A DNA stretch of 64,000 nt from Tenodera sinensis (Eukaryota > Arthropoda > Insecta > Mantodea > Mantidae). The notes beneath the pieces are model-generated. The model saw nothing but the letters and a program-made list of their open reading frames with translations. It had not been told where the DNA came from and made no database searches. The stretch lies in assembly GCA_030765045.1 (NCBI GenBank), contig CM060966.1, forward strand, positions 61,064,022 to 61,128,021, given 5' to 3'. The position numbers and the translations under genes are program-made. Of this stretch, positions 25,174 to 35,543 are shown piece by piece (the stretch's first letter is position 1; each line of letters begins with the position of its first letter).

Positions 25174-26581
25174 GAGAAAGAGGAAGGAAAGAAAGGTAGA
25201 AAGAAAGAAAGAAAGAAAGAAAGAAAGGAAGAAAGAAAGAAAGAAGGAAAGAAAGAAAGAAAGAGAGTAAGTAGGAAAAAAAGAAAAATAGCAAGAAAGA
25301 AATAAAGATGGAAAAAAAGAAAGAAAGAAAGTCAGAAACAGAGAAAGAAGGAACGAAAGAAAGAAAGAAAGAAAAAAGAAGGAAAGAAGCAAAGAAAGAC
25401 ACAAAGCAAGAAAGAAGGAAGGAAAGAAAGTAAGACAGAAAGAAAGAAAGAAACAAGGAAATAAAGATACAAAGAGAGATAGATACAAAGAAAGGAAGAA
25501 AGAAAGAAACGAAGAAAAACAAAAGAAAGGAAGAAAGAAAGAAAGAAAGAAGGAAAGAAAGAAAGATAGATAGATAGAAAGAAAGAAAGAAAGAAAGAAA
25601 GTAAGAAAGAAAGAAAGAAAGAATGAAAGAAAGAGAGAAAGAGAGGAAGAGAGATAGAAAGAAAGAAAGAAAGAAAGAAAGAAATGAAGAAAGAAAGATA
25701 GAAAGAAAGAATGAAAGAAAGCAAGTAAGAAAGAAAGAAGGAAAAATGGAATGAAAGAATGAGAGATAGAAAGAAAGAAAGAAAGGGAGCAAGTAGGAAA
25801 GAAAGAAAGAAAGAAAGAGAGAAAACAGGAAGAAAGAAATAAAAGAAAGAAAGAAGGAAAGAAAGAAACAAACAAACAAGCAAAGAAAGACACAAAGAAG
25901 GGAACAAAGAAAGACAGAAAAAAGAAAGAGGGAAAGAAACAAAGAATGAAAGAAAGAAAACAAGTAAGAAGGCAAGTAAGAAAGAAAGAAGGAAAGAAAG
26001 AGAGAAAGAGAGGAAGAGAGAACGCTAAAAGAAAGAAAGAAAGAGGCAAAGAAAGAAAGATAGAAAGAAAGAAACATGGAAAGAAAGGAACAAAGAAAGA
26101 CAGAAAAAAGGAAGAAAGAAAGAGAGAAAGAAAGAACGAAAGGAAGGAAGAAGGAAAGAAAGATAGAACGAAAGAACGAAAGAAAGAAAGAAAGAAAGAA
26201 GGAAAGAAAGTATAAAGAAAGAAAGAAAGAAAGAAGGAAAGAAAGAAAGGAAGAAAGGAAAAAAGAAGAACGAAGGAAAGACAAAAAGAATGAAAGAAAG
26301 AACGAAAGAAAGAAGGAAAGAAAGGAAGAAAGAAAGAAAGAAACAAACAAACGAAGAAAGAAACAAAGAAAGAAAGAAAGAAGGAAAGAAAGTAGAAAGA
26401 AAGAAAGAAAGAAGGAAGGAAAGAAAGAAAGGAAGAAAGGAAAAGAGAAGAAAGAAGGAAAGACAAAAAGAAAGAAAGAAAGAAAGAACGAAAGAAAGAA
26501 AGAAGGAAAGAAAGGAAGAAAGGAAGAAAGAAACATAGAAAAAAAGAAAGAAAGAAAGAAAGAAAGGAAAAAAGAAAGAAA
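19976..26581 (+). repeat. Higher-order repeat family A, copy 3 (A3), internally deleted
   Basis: Landmarks follow the A1 order: ATCAAAGAAATATAG 20044, AAGTAAGTAAG 20437, GCAATA 21311 and 21614, AAGCTT 21508, CAAGTAAGAAGGCAAGTAAG 22527 and 25961, ACAGTC 22787, AAGTAACG 23378. The two GCAATAAAG words are 303 bp apart here but 1010 bp in A1 and 1003 bp in A2, so about 0.7 kb is missing near 21410-21440, including the single AAGCTT of the first sub-block and the ACAGTAAAAC word. The second ACAGTC word (expected near 26190) is also lost. It ends at the anchor at 26603. Confidence 0.88.
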
Positions 26582-27147
26582 GAAAATCAGACAGAAAGAA
26601 GGAAAATTAGAAAGGAAGAATGAAAGAAACATAGAAAGAAAGAAAGAAAGAAAGAAAGAAAGGAAGAAAGAGTAGAAGAGTGGAAGAGAGAAAGAAAGAA
26701 AGAAAGATAGAAAGGAAGACAGACAGAATGGAAGAAAGAAAGAGAGAAAGAAAGAAAGAAAGACTGACAAAAGAAAGAAAAGAAAGAAAGGAAGAAAGAA
26801 AGACAGATAGAAAGAAAGAAACAAACAAACAACCAAAAAGAAACAAGGAAAGAAGGAAACAAAGAAACAAAGAAAGAAAGAAAGGACGAGAGGAAGAGAG
26901 GAAGAATGAAAGAGAGAAAGAAAGAAAGACAGAAAGATAGAAAGAAAGAAAGAAAGAAAGAAAACAGGCTGGAAAGAAAGAAGGAAAGAAAGAAAGCAAG
27001 TAAGAAAGAAAGAAAGAGGGAAAGGAGGAAAGAAAGAAACCAAGAGGGAAAGAAAGAAAGAAAGATAGAAAGAAAGATAGAAACAAAGAAACAAAGAAAG
27101 AAAGAAACAAAGAAAGACAGAAAGAAAGCAAGAAAGAAAGAAAGAAA

Positions 27148-27175
27148 CAAACAAACAAACAAACAAACAAACAAA
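27148..27175 (+). repeat. Perfect CAAA run, 7 units
   Basis: Seven consecutive CAAA units. A single G-to-C variant of the GAAA unit has itself become a short tandem repeat. Confidence 0.93.
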
Positions 27176-27611
27176 GAGAGAAGGAAAGGAAGACGGAAAG
27201 AGAGAAAAAAGAAAGTAAGAAAGAAGGAAAGAAAAAGAAACAAAGAAAGAACGAAAGAAACCAAGAAAGAGAGAAAGAAAGGAAGAAAGAGAAAAGAAAG
27301 AGGAAGAAAGAAAGTAAGAAAGAAAGAAAAAAGAAACAGAGGAAGAAAGAAAGAATGAAAGAAAGAGAGAAAGAGAGGAAGAGAGAAAGACAGAAAGAAA
27401 GAAAGAAGGAAAGATAGAAAGAAAGAAACATAGAAAGACAGAAACAAAGGAAGAAACATAGAAACCAAGAAAGACAGAAAGAAAGGAAGAAAGAAAGAGA
27501 AAAGAAAGAGAAAGAAAGAAAGTAAGAAAGAAAGACAGAAAAAAGAAACAGAGGAAGAAAGAAAGAATGAAAGAAAGAGAGAAAGACAGGAAGAGAGGAA
27601 GAGAGAAAGAC

Positions 27612-27650
<39 letters not shown>

Positions 27651-27728
27651 AGGAAAGATAGAAAGAAAGAAACAAAGAAAGACAGAAACAAAGGAAGAAA
27701 GAAATAGAGAAAGATAGAAAGACAGAAA

Positions 27729-27752
27729 CAAACAAACAAACAAACAAACAAA
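27729..27752 (+). repeat. Perfect CAAA run, 6 units
   Basis: Six consecutive CAAA units at the right end of insert E1, followed by GATAGAAAG. The matching run in E2 (30605-30624) has five. Confidence 0.93.
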
Positions 27753-28139
27753 GATAGAAAGAAAGATAGAAAGAAAGAAGGAAAGAAAGAAAGCAAGTAA
27801 GAAAGAAAGAAAGAGGGAAAGAAGGATAGACATAAGGAGAGAAAAAGAAAGAAAAAAAAGAAAGAAAGCAAGTAAGAAAGAAAGAGAGAAAACAGGAAGA
27901 AGGAAAGAAACAAACAAACGAACAAACAAAGAAAGACAGAAAGAAGGGAAGAAAGAAAGAGAGAAATAACAGAGGAAGAAAGAAAGAAAGAAAAAAAAAA
28001 AGAAAGAGGGAAAGAAAGAAAGAATGAAAGGAAGAAAGCAAGTAAGAAGGCAAGTAAGAAAGAAACAAAGAAGGAAAGGAAGAAAGAATGAAAGAAAGAG
28101 AGAAAGAAACAAAGAAAGAAAGAAGGAAAGAAAGGTAGA

Positions 28140-28207
28140 AAGAAAGAAAGAAAGAAAGAAAGAATGAAAGAAAGTTAGAAAGAATGAAAGGAAGAAAAAA
28201 AAGCACA

Positions 28208-28239
<32 letters not shown>

Positions 28240-28252
28240 AGGAAAGAAAGGT

Positions 28253-28283
<31 letters not shown>

Positions 28284-28730
28284 CTGAAAGAAAGAAAGTT
28301 AGAAAGAATAAAAGGAAGAAAGAAAGAAAGTCACAAAGAAAGAAAGAAAGATACAAAGAAAGAAAGAAAGAAGGAAAGAAACGGTGAAAGAAAGAAACAA
28401 GGAAATAAAGATAGAAAGAAAGATAGAAACAAAGAAAGAGAAAAAAAGAATGAAAGAAAGAAAGACAAAAAGAAATAAAGAAAGAAAGAATGAAATAAAG
28501 AAAGAAAGTAAGAATGAAAGAAAGAAAGAAAGAGAGAAGGAGGGTAAGATAGGAAGAGAGAAAGAAAGAGAGAAGGAAAGAAAGAAAGAAGGACAGAAAG
28601 AAAAAAAGGAAGGAAGAAAGAAAGAAAGATAGAAAGAAAGAGAGATATCAAGTAAGAAAGAAACAAAGAGGGAAAGAAAGAAAGAATGAAAGAAAGAGGG
28701 AAAGAGAGGAAGTATGGATGGGGAATAGAC

Positions 28731-28761
<31 letters not shown>

Positions 28762-28805
28762 ATGAAAGAAAGTTAGAAAGAATGAAAGGAAGAAAGAAAG
28801 TCACA

Positions 28806-28837
<32 letters not shown>

Positions 28838-29380
28838 AGCAAAGAAAGGAAGAAAGAAAGAAAGAAAGACTGAAAGAAAGAAAGTTAGAAAGAATGAAAG
28901 GAAGAAAGAAAGAAAGTCACAAAGAAAGAAAGAAAGAAAGATACAAAGAAAGAAAGAAAGAAGGAAGGAAAGAAACGAAGAAAGAAAGAAACAAGGAAAT
29001 AAAGATAGAAAGAAAGATAAAAACAAAGAACAAGAAAAAAAAGTAAGAAAGAAAGAGAGAAAAAAGAAAGGAAGAAAGAAAGAAATAAAGAATGAAAGAA
29101 AGAAAGACAAAAAGAAATAAAGAAAGAAAGAATGAAATAATGAAAGAAAGTAAGAAAGAAAGAATGAAACAAAGAGAGAAAGAGAGAAGGAGAGTAAGAG
29201 AGGAAGAGAGAAAGAAAGAGAGAAGGAAACAAAGAAAGACAGAAAGAAAAAAAGGAAGGAAGAAAGAAAGAAAGATAGAAAGAAAGATATCAAGTAAGAA
29301 AGAAACAAAGAGGGAAAGAAAGAAAGAATGAAAGAAAGAGGGAAAGAGAGGAAGTATGGACGGGGAATAGACAGAAAGAA
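28140..29380 (+). repeat. Local tandem block G (about 0.6 kb unit, about two copies)
   Basis: GATATC occurs at 28644 and 29286 (642 bp apart), GTATGGA followed by GGGAATAGAC at 28712 and 29354 (642 bp), and AAGTTAGAAAG at 28174, 28298, 28772 and 28884. The last set forms two close pairs 124 and 112 bp apart, themselves 586-598 bp apart. There is thus a tandem of about 0.6 kb with a 0.11-0.12 kb tandem inside it. The copies differ by one TG/CG change (28719 against 29361). Confidence 0.8.
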
Positions 29381-29577
29381 ACAAAGAAAGAAAGACAGAA
29401 AGAAAGAAAAAAATACAGAAAGAAAGAATGAAACATACAAAGAAAGACAGAAACTCAGGCAAGAAAGAGAGGAAAATGAAAAGAAGAAAGAAAATAAGAA
29501 AGAAAGAAAGAAAGAAGGAAAGAAAGAAAGAAAGAGGGAAAGAAGGAAAGAAAGAATGAGAGATAGAAAGAAGGAAA

Positions 29578-29610
<33 letters not shown>

Positions 29611-29860
29611 CAAGTAAGAAAGAAAGAGAGAAAACAGGAAGAAAGAGAGAAGGAAAGAAAGAAAGAAACAAACAAATAAAGAAAGACACAAAGAAGGGAA
29701 CAAAGAAAGAGAGAAAAAAGAAAGAGGGAAGGAAAGAAAGAATGAAAGAAAGCAAGTAAGAAGGAGAGTAAGAAAGAAAGAAAGAAGGAAAGAAAGAAAG
29801 AATGAAAGAAAGAGAGGAAGAGAGGAAGAGAGAAAGACAAAAAGAAAGAAAGAAAGAAAG
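29381..29860 (+). repeat. C/A-type linking segment
   Basis: Diverged GAAA sequence between G and E2. It contains a decayed version of the GCAAGTAAGAAGG landmark near 29753 and a CTCAGGCAAG word near 29454. No internal tandem structure was recognised. Confidence 0.5.
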
Positions 29861-30271
29861 GAAGGAAGAAGGAAAGAAACCAAGAGGGAAAGAAAGAAAA
29901 AAAGATAGAAAGAAAGATAGAAAGAAAGAAACAAAAAAAGAAAGAAACAAAGAAAGACAGAAAGAAAGCAAGAAAGAAAGAAACAAACAAACATACAAAC
30001 AAACAAACAAACAAAGAGAGAAAGAAAGGAAGAAGGAAAGAGAGAAAAAAGAAAGGAAGAAAAAAGGAAAGAAAAAGAAACAAAAAAAGAACGAAAGAAA
30101 CCAAGAAAGGCAGAAAGAAAGGAAGAAAGAAAGAGAAAAGAAAGAGAAAGAAAGAAAGTAAGAAAGACAGAAAGAAAAAAGAAACAGAGGAAGAAAGAAA
30201 GAATGAAAGAAAGAGAGAAAGAGAGGAAGAGAGAAAGACAGAAAGAAAGAAAGAAAGAAAGAAGGAAAGAT

Positions 30272-30306
<35 letters not shown>

Positions 30307-30755
30307 CAGAAACAAAGGAAGAAAGAAAGAAACCAAGAAAGACAGAAAGAAAGGAAGAAAGAAAGAGAAAAGAAAGAGAAAGAAAGAAAGTAAGAAATAA
30401 AGACAGAAAAAAGAAACAGAGGAAGAAAGAAAGAATGAAAGAAAGAGAGAAAGAAAGGAAGAGAGGAAGAGAGAAAGACAGAAAGAAAGAAAGAAAGAAA
30501 GAAAGCAAGAAAGAAAGAAAGAAAGAAGGAAAGATAGAAAGAAAGAAACAAAGAAAGACAGAAACAAAGGAAGAAAGGAATAGAGAAAGATAGAAAGACA
30601 GAAACAAACAAACAAACAAACAAAGATAGAAGGAAATATAGAAAGAAAGAAGGAAACAAAGAAAGAAACAAGGAAGGAAGAAAGAAGGACAGAAAGATAG
30701 AAAGAATGAAAGAAAGATAGAAAAAAAGAAAGAAAGAAAGGAAAAAAGAAAGAAA
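29861..30755 (+). repeat. Block E2, related to insert E1
   Basis: GAAACCAAGAGGG at 29877 matches 27037 in E1 (offset 2840). CAAA runs at 29984-30015 (eight units, one of them CATA) and 30605-30624 (five units) match those of E1. AAACCAAG at 30098 and 30330 and AAACAGAGG at 30182 and 30414 show the same internal tandem, with a period of 232 bp here against 204-212 bp in E1. Confidence 0.75.
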
Positions 30756-31795
30756 GAAAATCAGACAGAAAGAAGGAAAATTAGAAAGGAAGAAAGAAAG
30801 AAACATAGAAAGAAAGAAAGAAAGAAAGGAAGAAAGAGTAGAAGAGAGGAAGAGAGAAAGAGAGAAAGAAAGAAAGAAAGGAAGACAGAAAGAAAGGAAG
30901 AAAGAAAGAGAGAAAGAAAGAAAGACTGAAAAAAAGAAAGAAAAGGAAGAAAGGAAGAAAGAAAGATAGAAAGAAAGAAACAAACAAGCAAAGAAAGAAG
31001 GAAAAAAGGAAACAAAGAAACAAAGAAAGAACGAGAGGAAGAGAGGAAGAATGAAAGAGAGAAAGAAAGAAAGAAAGACAGAAAGATAGAAAGAAAGAAA
31101 GAAAGCAGGCTAGAAAGAAAGAAGGAAAGAAAGAAAGAAAGCAAGTAAGAAAGAAAGAAAGAGGGAAAGAAGGAAAGAAAGAAGGAGAGAAAAAGAAAGA
31201 AAAAAAAGAAAGAAAGCAAGTAAGAAAGAAAGAGAGAAAACAGGAAGAAGGAAAGAAACAAACAAACGAACAAACAAAGAAAGACAGAAAGAAGGGAAGA
31301 AAGAAACAGAGAAATAAGAGAGGAAGAAAGAAAGAAAGAAAAAAAGAAAGAAAGAGGGAAAGAAAGAAAGAATGAAAGGAAGAAAGCAAGTAAGAAGGCA
31401 AGTAAGAAAGAAACAAAGAAGGAAAGGAAGAAAGAATGAAAGAAAGAGAGAAAGAGAGGAAGAGAGAAAGACAAAAAGGAAGAAAGAAAGAGGCAAAGAA
31501 AGAAAGATAGAAACAAAGAAACAAAGAAAGACAGAAAGGAAGGAAGGAAGAAAGACAGAAAGAGAGAAAGAAAGGGAGAAAGAAAGGGAGAAAGAAATAA
31601 AAATAGAAAGAAAGAAACAAAGAAAGAAGTAAGGAAAGAAAGAAACAAAGAAAGAAAGCAAGAAAGAAGAGAGGAAGAGAGAAACAAAGAAAGACAGAAA
31701 GAAAGAAAGGAAGAAACAAGGAAAGAAAGATAGAAAGAAAGAACGAAAGAAAGAAAGAAACAAAGAAAGAAAAAAAGAAAGAAGGAAAGAAAGGT

Positions 31796-31826
<31 letters not shown>

Positions 31827-32195
31827 ATGAAGGAAAGAAAGAAAGGAAGAAAGAAACAAAGAAAGAAAGAAGGAAAGAAAGGTAGAAAGAGAGAAAGAAT
31901 GAAAGAAAGAGAGGAAGAGAGAAATAGAGAAAGAATGGAACTAGGATAGAAGTAACGAAAGATAGAAAGAAGGAAGGAAACAAAGATAGGAAGAAAGAAA
32001 GAAAGACAGAAAGAAACAAAGAAAGAAAGGAAGAAAGAATGAAAGGAAGAAAGAAAGAAAGGCACAAAGAAAGAAAGAAAGAACGAAAGAAAGAAAGAAA
32101 AAAGAAAGAAAGGAAGAAAGAAAGAAAGATACAAAGAATGAAAGAAGGAAGGAAAGAAAGAAAGAAATAAAGAGGGAAAGAAGGAAAGAAATACA

Positions 32196-32231
<36 letters not shown>

Positions 32232-32683
32232 GAAAGAAGGAAAGAAAGAATGAACTAAAGAAAGTAAGAAAGAAAGAAAGAAAGAAAGAATGAAAGAAAG
32301 AGAGGAAGGGAGAAAGAAAGAAAGAAAGAAGGAAATAAAGAAAGAAAGAAACTAAGGAAGAAAGAATGAACTAAAGAAAGTAAGAAAGAAAGAACGAAAG
32401 AATGAAAGAGAGAGAGAAAGAGAGGAAGAGAGAGAGAAAGAAAGAAAGAAGGAAAGAAAGAAAGGAAGGAAGGAAGAAAGAAAGAAAGATATAAAGAAAG
32501 AAAGAAAGAGAGAAAGAAAGAAAGATAGCAAGTAAGAAAGAGAGAGCGAAAGAAAGAAAGAATGAAAGAAAGAGAGAAAGAGAGGAAGAGAGAAAGAAAG
32601 AAAGAAGGAAAGAAAGAAAGAAAGGACGGAAGAAAGAAAGAAAGAAAGATAGAAAGAAAGAAAGAAAGGAAAAAAGAAAGAAA
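30756..32683 (+). repeat. Family C module, copy C3 (1928 bp)
   Basis: The anchor is at 30777, CAAGTAAGAAGGCAAGTAAG at 31387, AAGTAACG at 31950 and TGAACTAAAG at 32251 and 32367. Each recurs in C4 at an offset of 1928-1953 bp, so C3 and C4 are a direct tandem pair. Confidence 0.88.
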
Positions 32684-33732
32684 GAAAATCAGACAGAAAG
32701 AAGGAAAATTAAAAAAGGAAGAAAGAAAGAAACATAGAAAGAAAGAAAGAAAGGAAGAAAGAGTAGAAGAGAGGAAGAGAGAAAGAGAGAAAGAAAGAAA
32801 GAAAGGAAGACAGAAAGAAAGGAAGAAAGAAAGAGAGAAAGAAAGAAAGACTGAAAAAAAGAAAGAAAAGAAAGAAAGGAAGAAAGAAAGAAAGATAGAA
32901 AGAAAGAAACAAACAAGCAAAGAAAGAAGGAAAAAAGGAAACAAAGAAACAAAGAAAGAAAGAACGAGAGGAAGAGAGGAAGAATGAAAGAGAGAAAGAA
33001 AGAAAGAAATACAGAAAGATAGAAAGAAAGAAAGAAAGCAGGCTAGAAAGAAAGAAGGAAAGAAAGAAAGCAAGTAAGAAAGAAAGAAAGAGGGAAAGAA
33101 GGAAAGAAAGAAGGAGAGAAAAAGAAAGAAAAAAAAGAAAGAAAGCAAGTAAGAAAGAAAGAGAGAAAACAGGAAGAAGGAAAGAAACAAACAAACGAAC
33201 AAACAAAGAAAGACAGAAAGAAGGGAAGAAAGAAAGAGAGAAATAAGAGAGGAAGAAAGAAAGAAAGAAAAAAAGAAAGAAAGAGGGAACGAAAGAAAGA
33301 ATGAAAGGAAGAAAGCAAGTAAGAAGGCAAGTAAGAAAGAAACAAAGAAGGAAAGGAAGAAAGAATGAAAGAAAGAGAGAAAGAGAGGAAGAGAGAAAGA
33401 CAAAAAGGAAGAAAGAAAGAAAGAGGCAAAGAAAGAAAGATAGAAACAAAGAAACAAAGAAAGACAGAAAGGAAGGAAGGAAGAAAGAAAGAAAGAAAGA
33501 AAGAAAGGGAGAAAGAAAGGGAGAAAGAAACAAAAATAGCAAGAAAGAAACAAAGAAAGAAGTAAGGAAAGAAAGAAACAAAGAAAGAAAGCAAGAAAGA
33601 AGAGAGGAAGAGAGAAACAAAGAAAGCCAGAAAGAAAGAAAGAAAGGAAGAAACAAGGAAAGAAAGATAGAAAGAAAGAACGAAAGAAAGAAAGAAACAA
33701 AGAAAGAAAAAAAGAAAGAAGGAAAGAAAGGT

Positions 33733-33775
<43 letters not shown>

Positions 33776-34127
33776 ATGAAGGAAAGAAAGAAAGGAAGAA
33801 GGAAACAAAGAAAGAAAGAAGGAAAGAAAGGTAGAAAGAGAGAAAGAATGAAAGAAAGAGAGGAAGACAGAAATAGAGAAAGAATGGAACTAGGATAGAA
33901 GTAACGAAAGATAGAAAGAAGGAAGGAAACAAAGATAGGAAGAAAGAAAGACAGAAAGAAACAAAGAAAGAAAGGAAGAAAGAATGAAAGGAAGAAAGGA
34001 AGAAAGGCACAAAGAAAGAAAGAAAGAACGAAAGAAAGAAAGAAAAAAGAAAGAAAGAAACATACAAAGAATGAAAGAAGGAAGGAAAGAAAGAAAGAAA
34101 TAAAGAGGGAAAGAAGGAAAGAAATAC

Positions 34128-34190
<63 letters not shown>

Positions 34191-34479
34191 AGGAAAGAAA
34201 GAATGAACTAAAGAAAGTAAGAAAGAAAGAAAGAAAGAATGAAAGAAAGAGAGGAAGGGAGAAAGAAAGAAAGAAAGAAGGAAATAAAGAGAGAAAGAAA
34301 CTAAGGAAGAAAGAATGAACTAAAGATAGTAAGAAAGAAAGAATGAAAGAAAGAGAGAAAGAGAGGAAGAGAGAGAGAGAAAGAGAGAAAGAAGGAAAGA
34401 AAGAAAGAAAGGAAGGAAGGAAGAAAGAAAGAAAGATATAAAGAAAGAAAGAAAGAAAGAGAGAGAGAAAGAAAGAAAG
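32684..34479 (+). repeat. Family C module, copy C4
   Basis: The anchor is at 32705 (with AAAATTAAA in place of AAAATTAGA), CAAGTAAGAAGGCAAGTAAG at 33316, AAGTAACG at 33899 and TGAACTAAAG at 34204 and 34316. It is a tandem copy of C3. A perfect 15-unit GAAA tract (34129-34188) near its end accounts for part of the length difference. Confidence 0.87.
34129..34188 (+). repeat. Perfect GAAA tract, 15 units
   Basis: Fifteen uninterrupted units after ATACA. At the matching place in C3 (around 32191-32220) the tract is about half as long. Confidence 0.92.
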
Positions 34480-34728
34480 AAAGATAGCAAGTAAGAAAGA
34501 GAGAGCGAAAGAAAGAAAGAATGAAAGAAAGAGAGAAAGAGAGGAAGAGAGAAAGAAAGAAAGAAGGAAAGAAAGAAAGAAAGAAAGGACGGAAGAAAGA
34601 AAGAAAGATGTAAAGAGAAGAAGTACGGAGGAGGGAAAGACAGAAAGAAAGAAAGAAACAAACAAACAAACAAACAAACAAGCTAACAAAGAGAGAAAAA
34701 AGGAAGAAAGTAAGAGAGAAAACAGAAA

Positions 34729-34759
<31 letters not shown>

Positions 34760-35011
34760 TGAAAGATAGAAAGATAGAAAGAAAGAAAGAAAGACAGAAA
34801 GAAAGAAGGAAAGAAAGGAAGAAAAAAGAAAGAAGGAAACAAAGAAAGAAAGAAAGCAAGAAAGAAAGAAGGATAGAAAGATAGAAACAAAAAAGAAAGA
34901 AAGAAAGAAAGTAACAAAGAAAGGAAGGAAGAAAAAACGAAAGATAGAAAGATAGAAAGAAAGAAAGAGAGAAAGAAAGAAAGAAAGATAGCAAGTAAGA
35001 AAGAGAGAGCG
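34480..35011 (+). repeat. 532 bp tandem module F, copy 1
   Basis: GATAGCAAGTAAG at 34483, GATGTAAAGAG at 34608, six CAAA units at 34659-34682, AAGCTAAC at 34680 and GGATAGAAAGATAG at 34871. All recur in F copy 2 at offsets of 504-536 bp. A third, partial GATAGCAAG block at 32524 in C3 shows where the module came from. Confidence 0.85.
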
Positions 35012-35072
35012 AAAGAAAGAAAGAATGAAAGAAAGAGAGAAAGAGAGGAAGAGAGAAAGAAAGAAAGAATAA

Positions 35073-35111
<39 letters not shown>

Positions 35112-35543
35112 GACGGAAGAAAGAAAGAAAGAAAGAAAGATGTAAAGAGAAGAAGTACGGAGGAGGGAAAGACAGAAAGAAAGAAAGAAAGAAAGAAAGA
35201 AACAAACAAACAAACAAGCTAACAAAGAGAGAAAAAAGGAAGAAAGTAAGAGAGAAAACAGAAAGGAAGAAAGAAAGAAAGAAAGAAAGAATGAAAGATA
35301 GAAAGATAGAAAGAAAGAAAGAAAGACAGAAAGAAAGAAGGAAAGAAAGGAAGAAAAAAGATAGAAGGAAACAAAGAAAGAAAGAAAGCAAGAAAGAAAG
35401 AAGGATAGAAAGATAGAAACAAAAAAGAAAGAAAGAAAGAAAGTAACAAAGAAAGAAAGGAAGGAAGAAAGAACGAAAGATAGAAAGATAGAAAGAAAGA
35501 AAGAGAGAAAGAAAGAAAGAAAGAGAGAAAGAAAGAAAGAGAG
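35012..35543 (+). repeat. 532 bp tandem module F, copy 2
   Basis: GATGTAAAGAG at 35139, four CAAA units at 35203-35218, AAGCTAAC at 35216 and GGATAGAAAGATAG at 35403. The CAAA run has two units fewer than in copy 1. Its right part is also the start of family B and recurs about 10.32 kb downstream (about 45605-45860). Confidence 0.85.

Larger units (their letters stand above)
26996..27792 (+). repeat. Insert E1 (797 bp) bounded by direct repeats
   Basis: The block between two copies of GCAAGTAAGAAAGAAAGAAA (26996 and 27793) is absent from C1, C3 and C4. Inside are two internal sub-repeats about 0.21 kb apart: AAACCAAG at 27258 and 27462, AAACAGAGG at 27334 and 27546. It also holds two CAAA runs (27148-27175 and 27729-27752). 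A related block E2 lies at 29861-30755. E may be an amplified variant of the array itself; nothing in it resembles a transposon. Confidence 0.75.
26582..28139 (+). repeat. Family C module, copy C2, interrupted by insert E1
   Basis: The anchor is at 26603-26609 and CAAGTAAGAAGGCAAGTAAG at 28039. Their separation is about 1.44 kb, against about 0.61-0.63 kb in C1, C3 and C4, because E1 interrupts the module. Before E1 the sequence tracks C1 closely at an offset of about 10.9 kb. Confidence 0.8.

Noticed and set aside
27148..27752. CRISPR-like array of regular repeats
   Set aside because: There are no constant-length repeats separated by unique spacers, and all sequence between landmarks is the same GAAA background.
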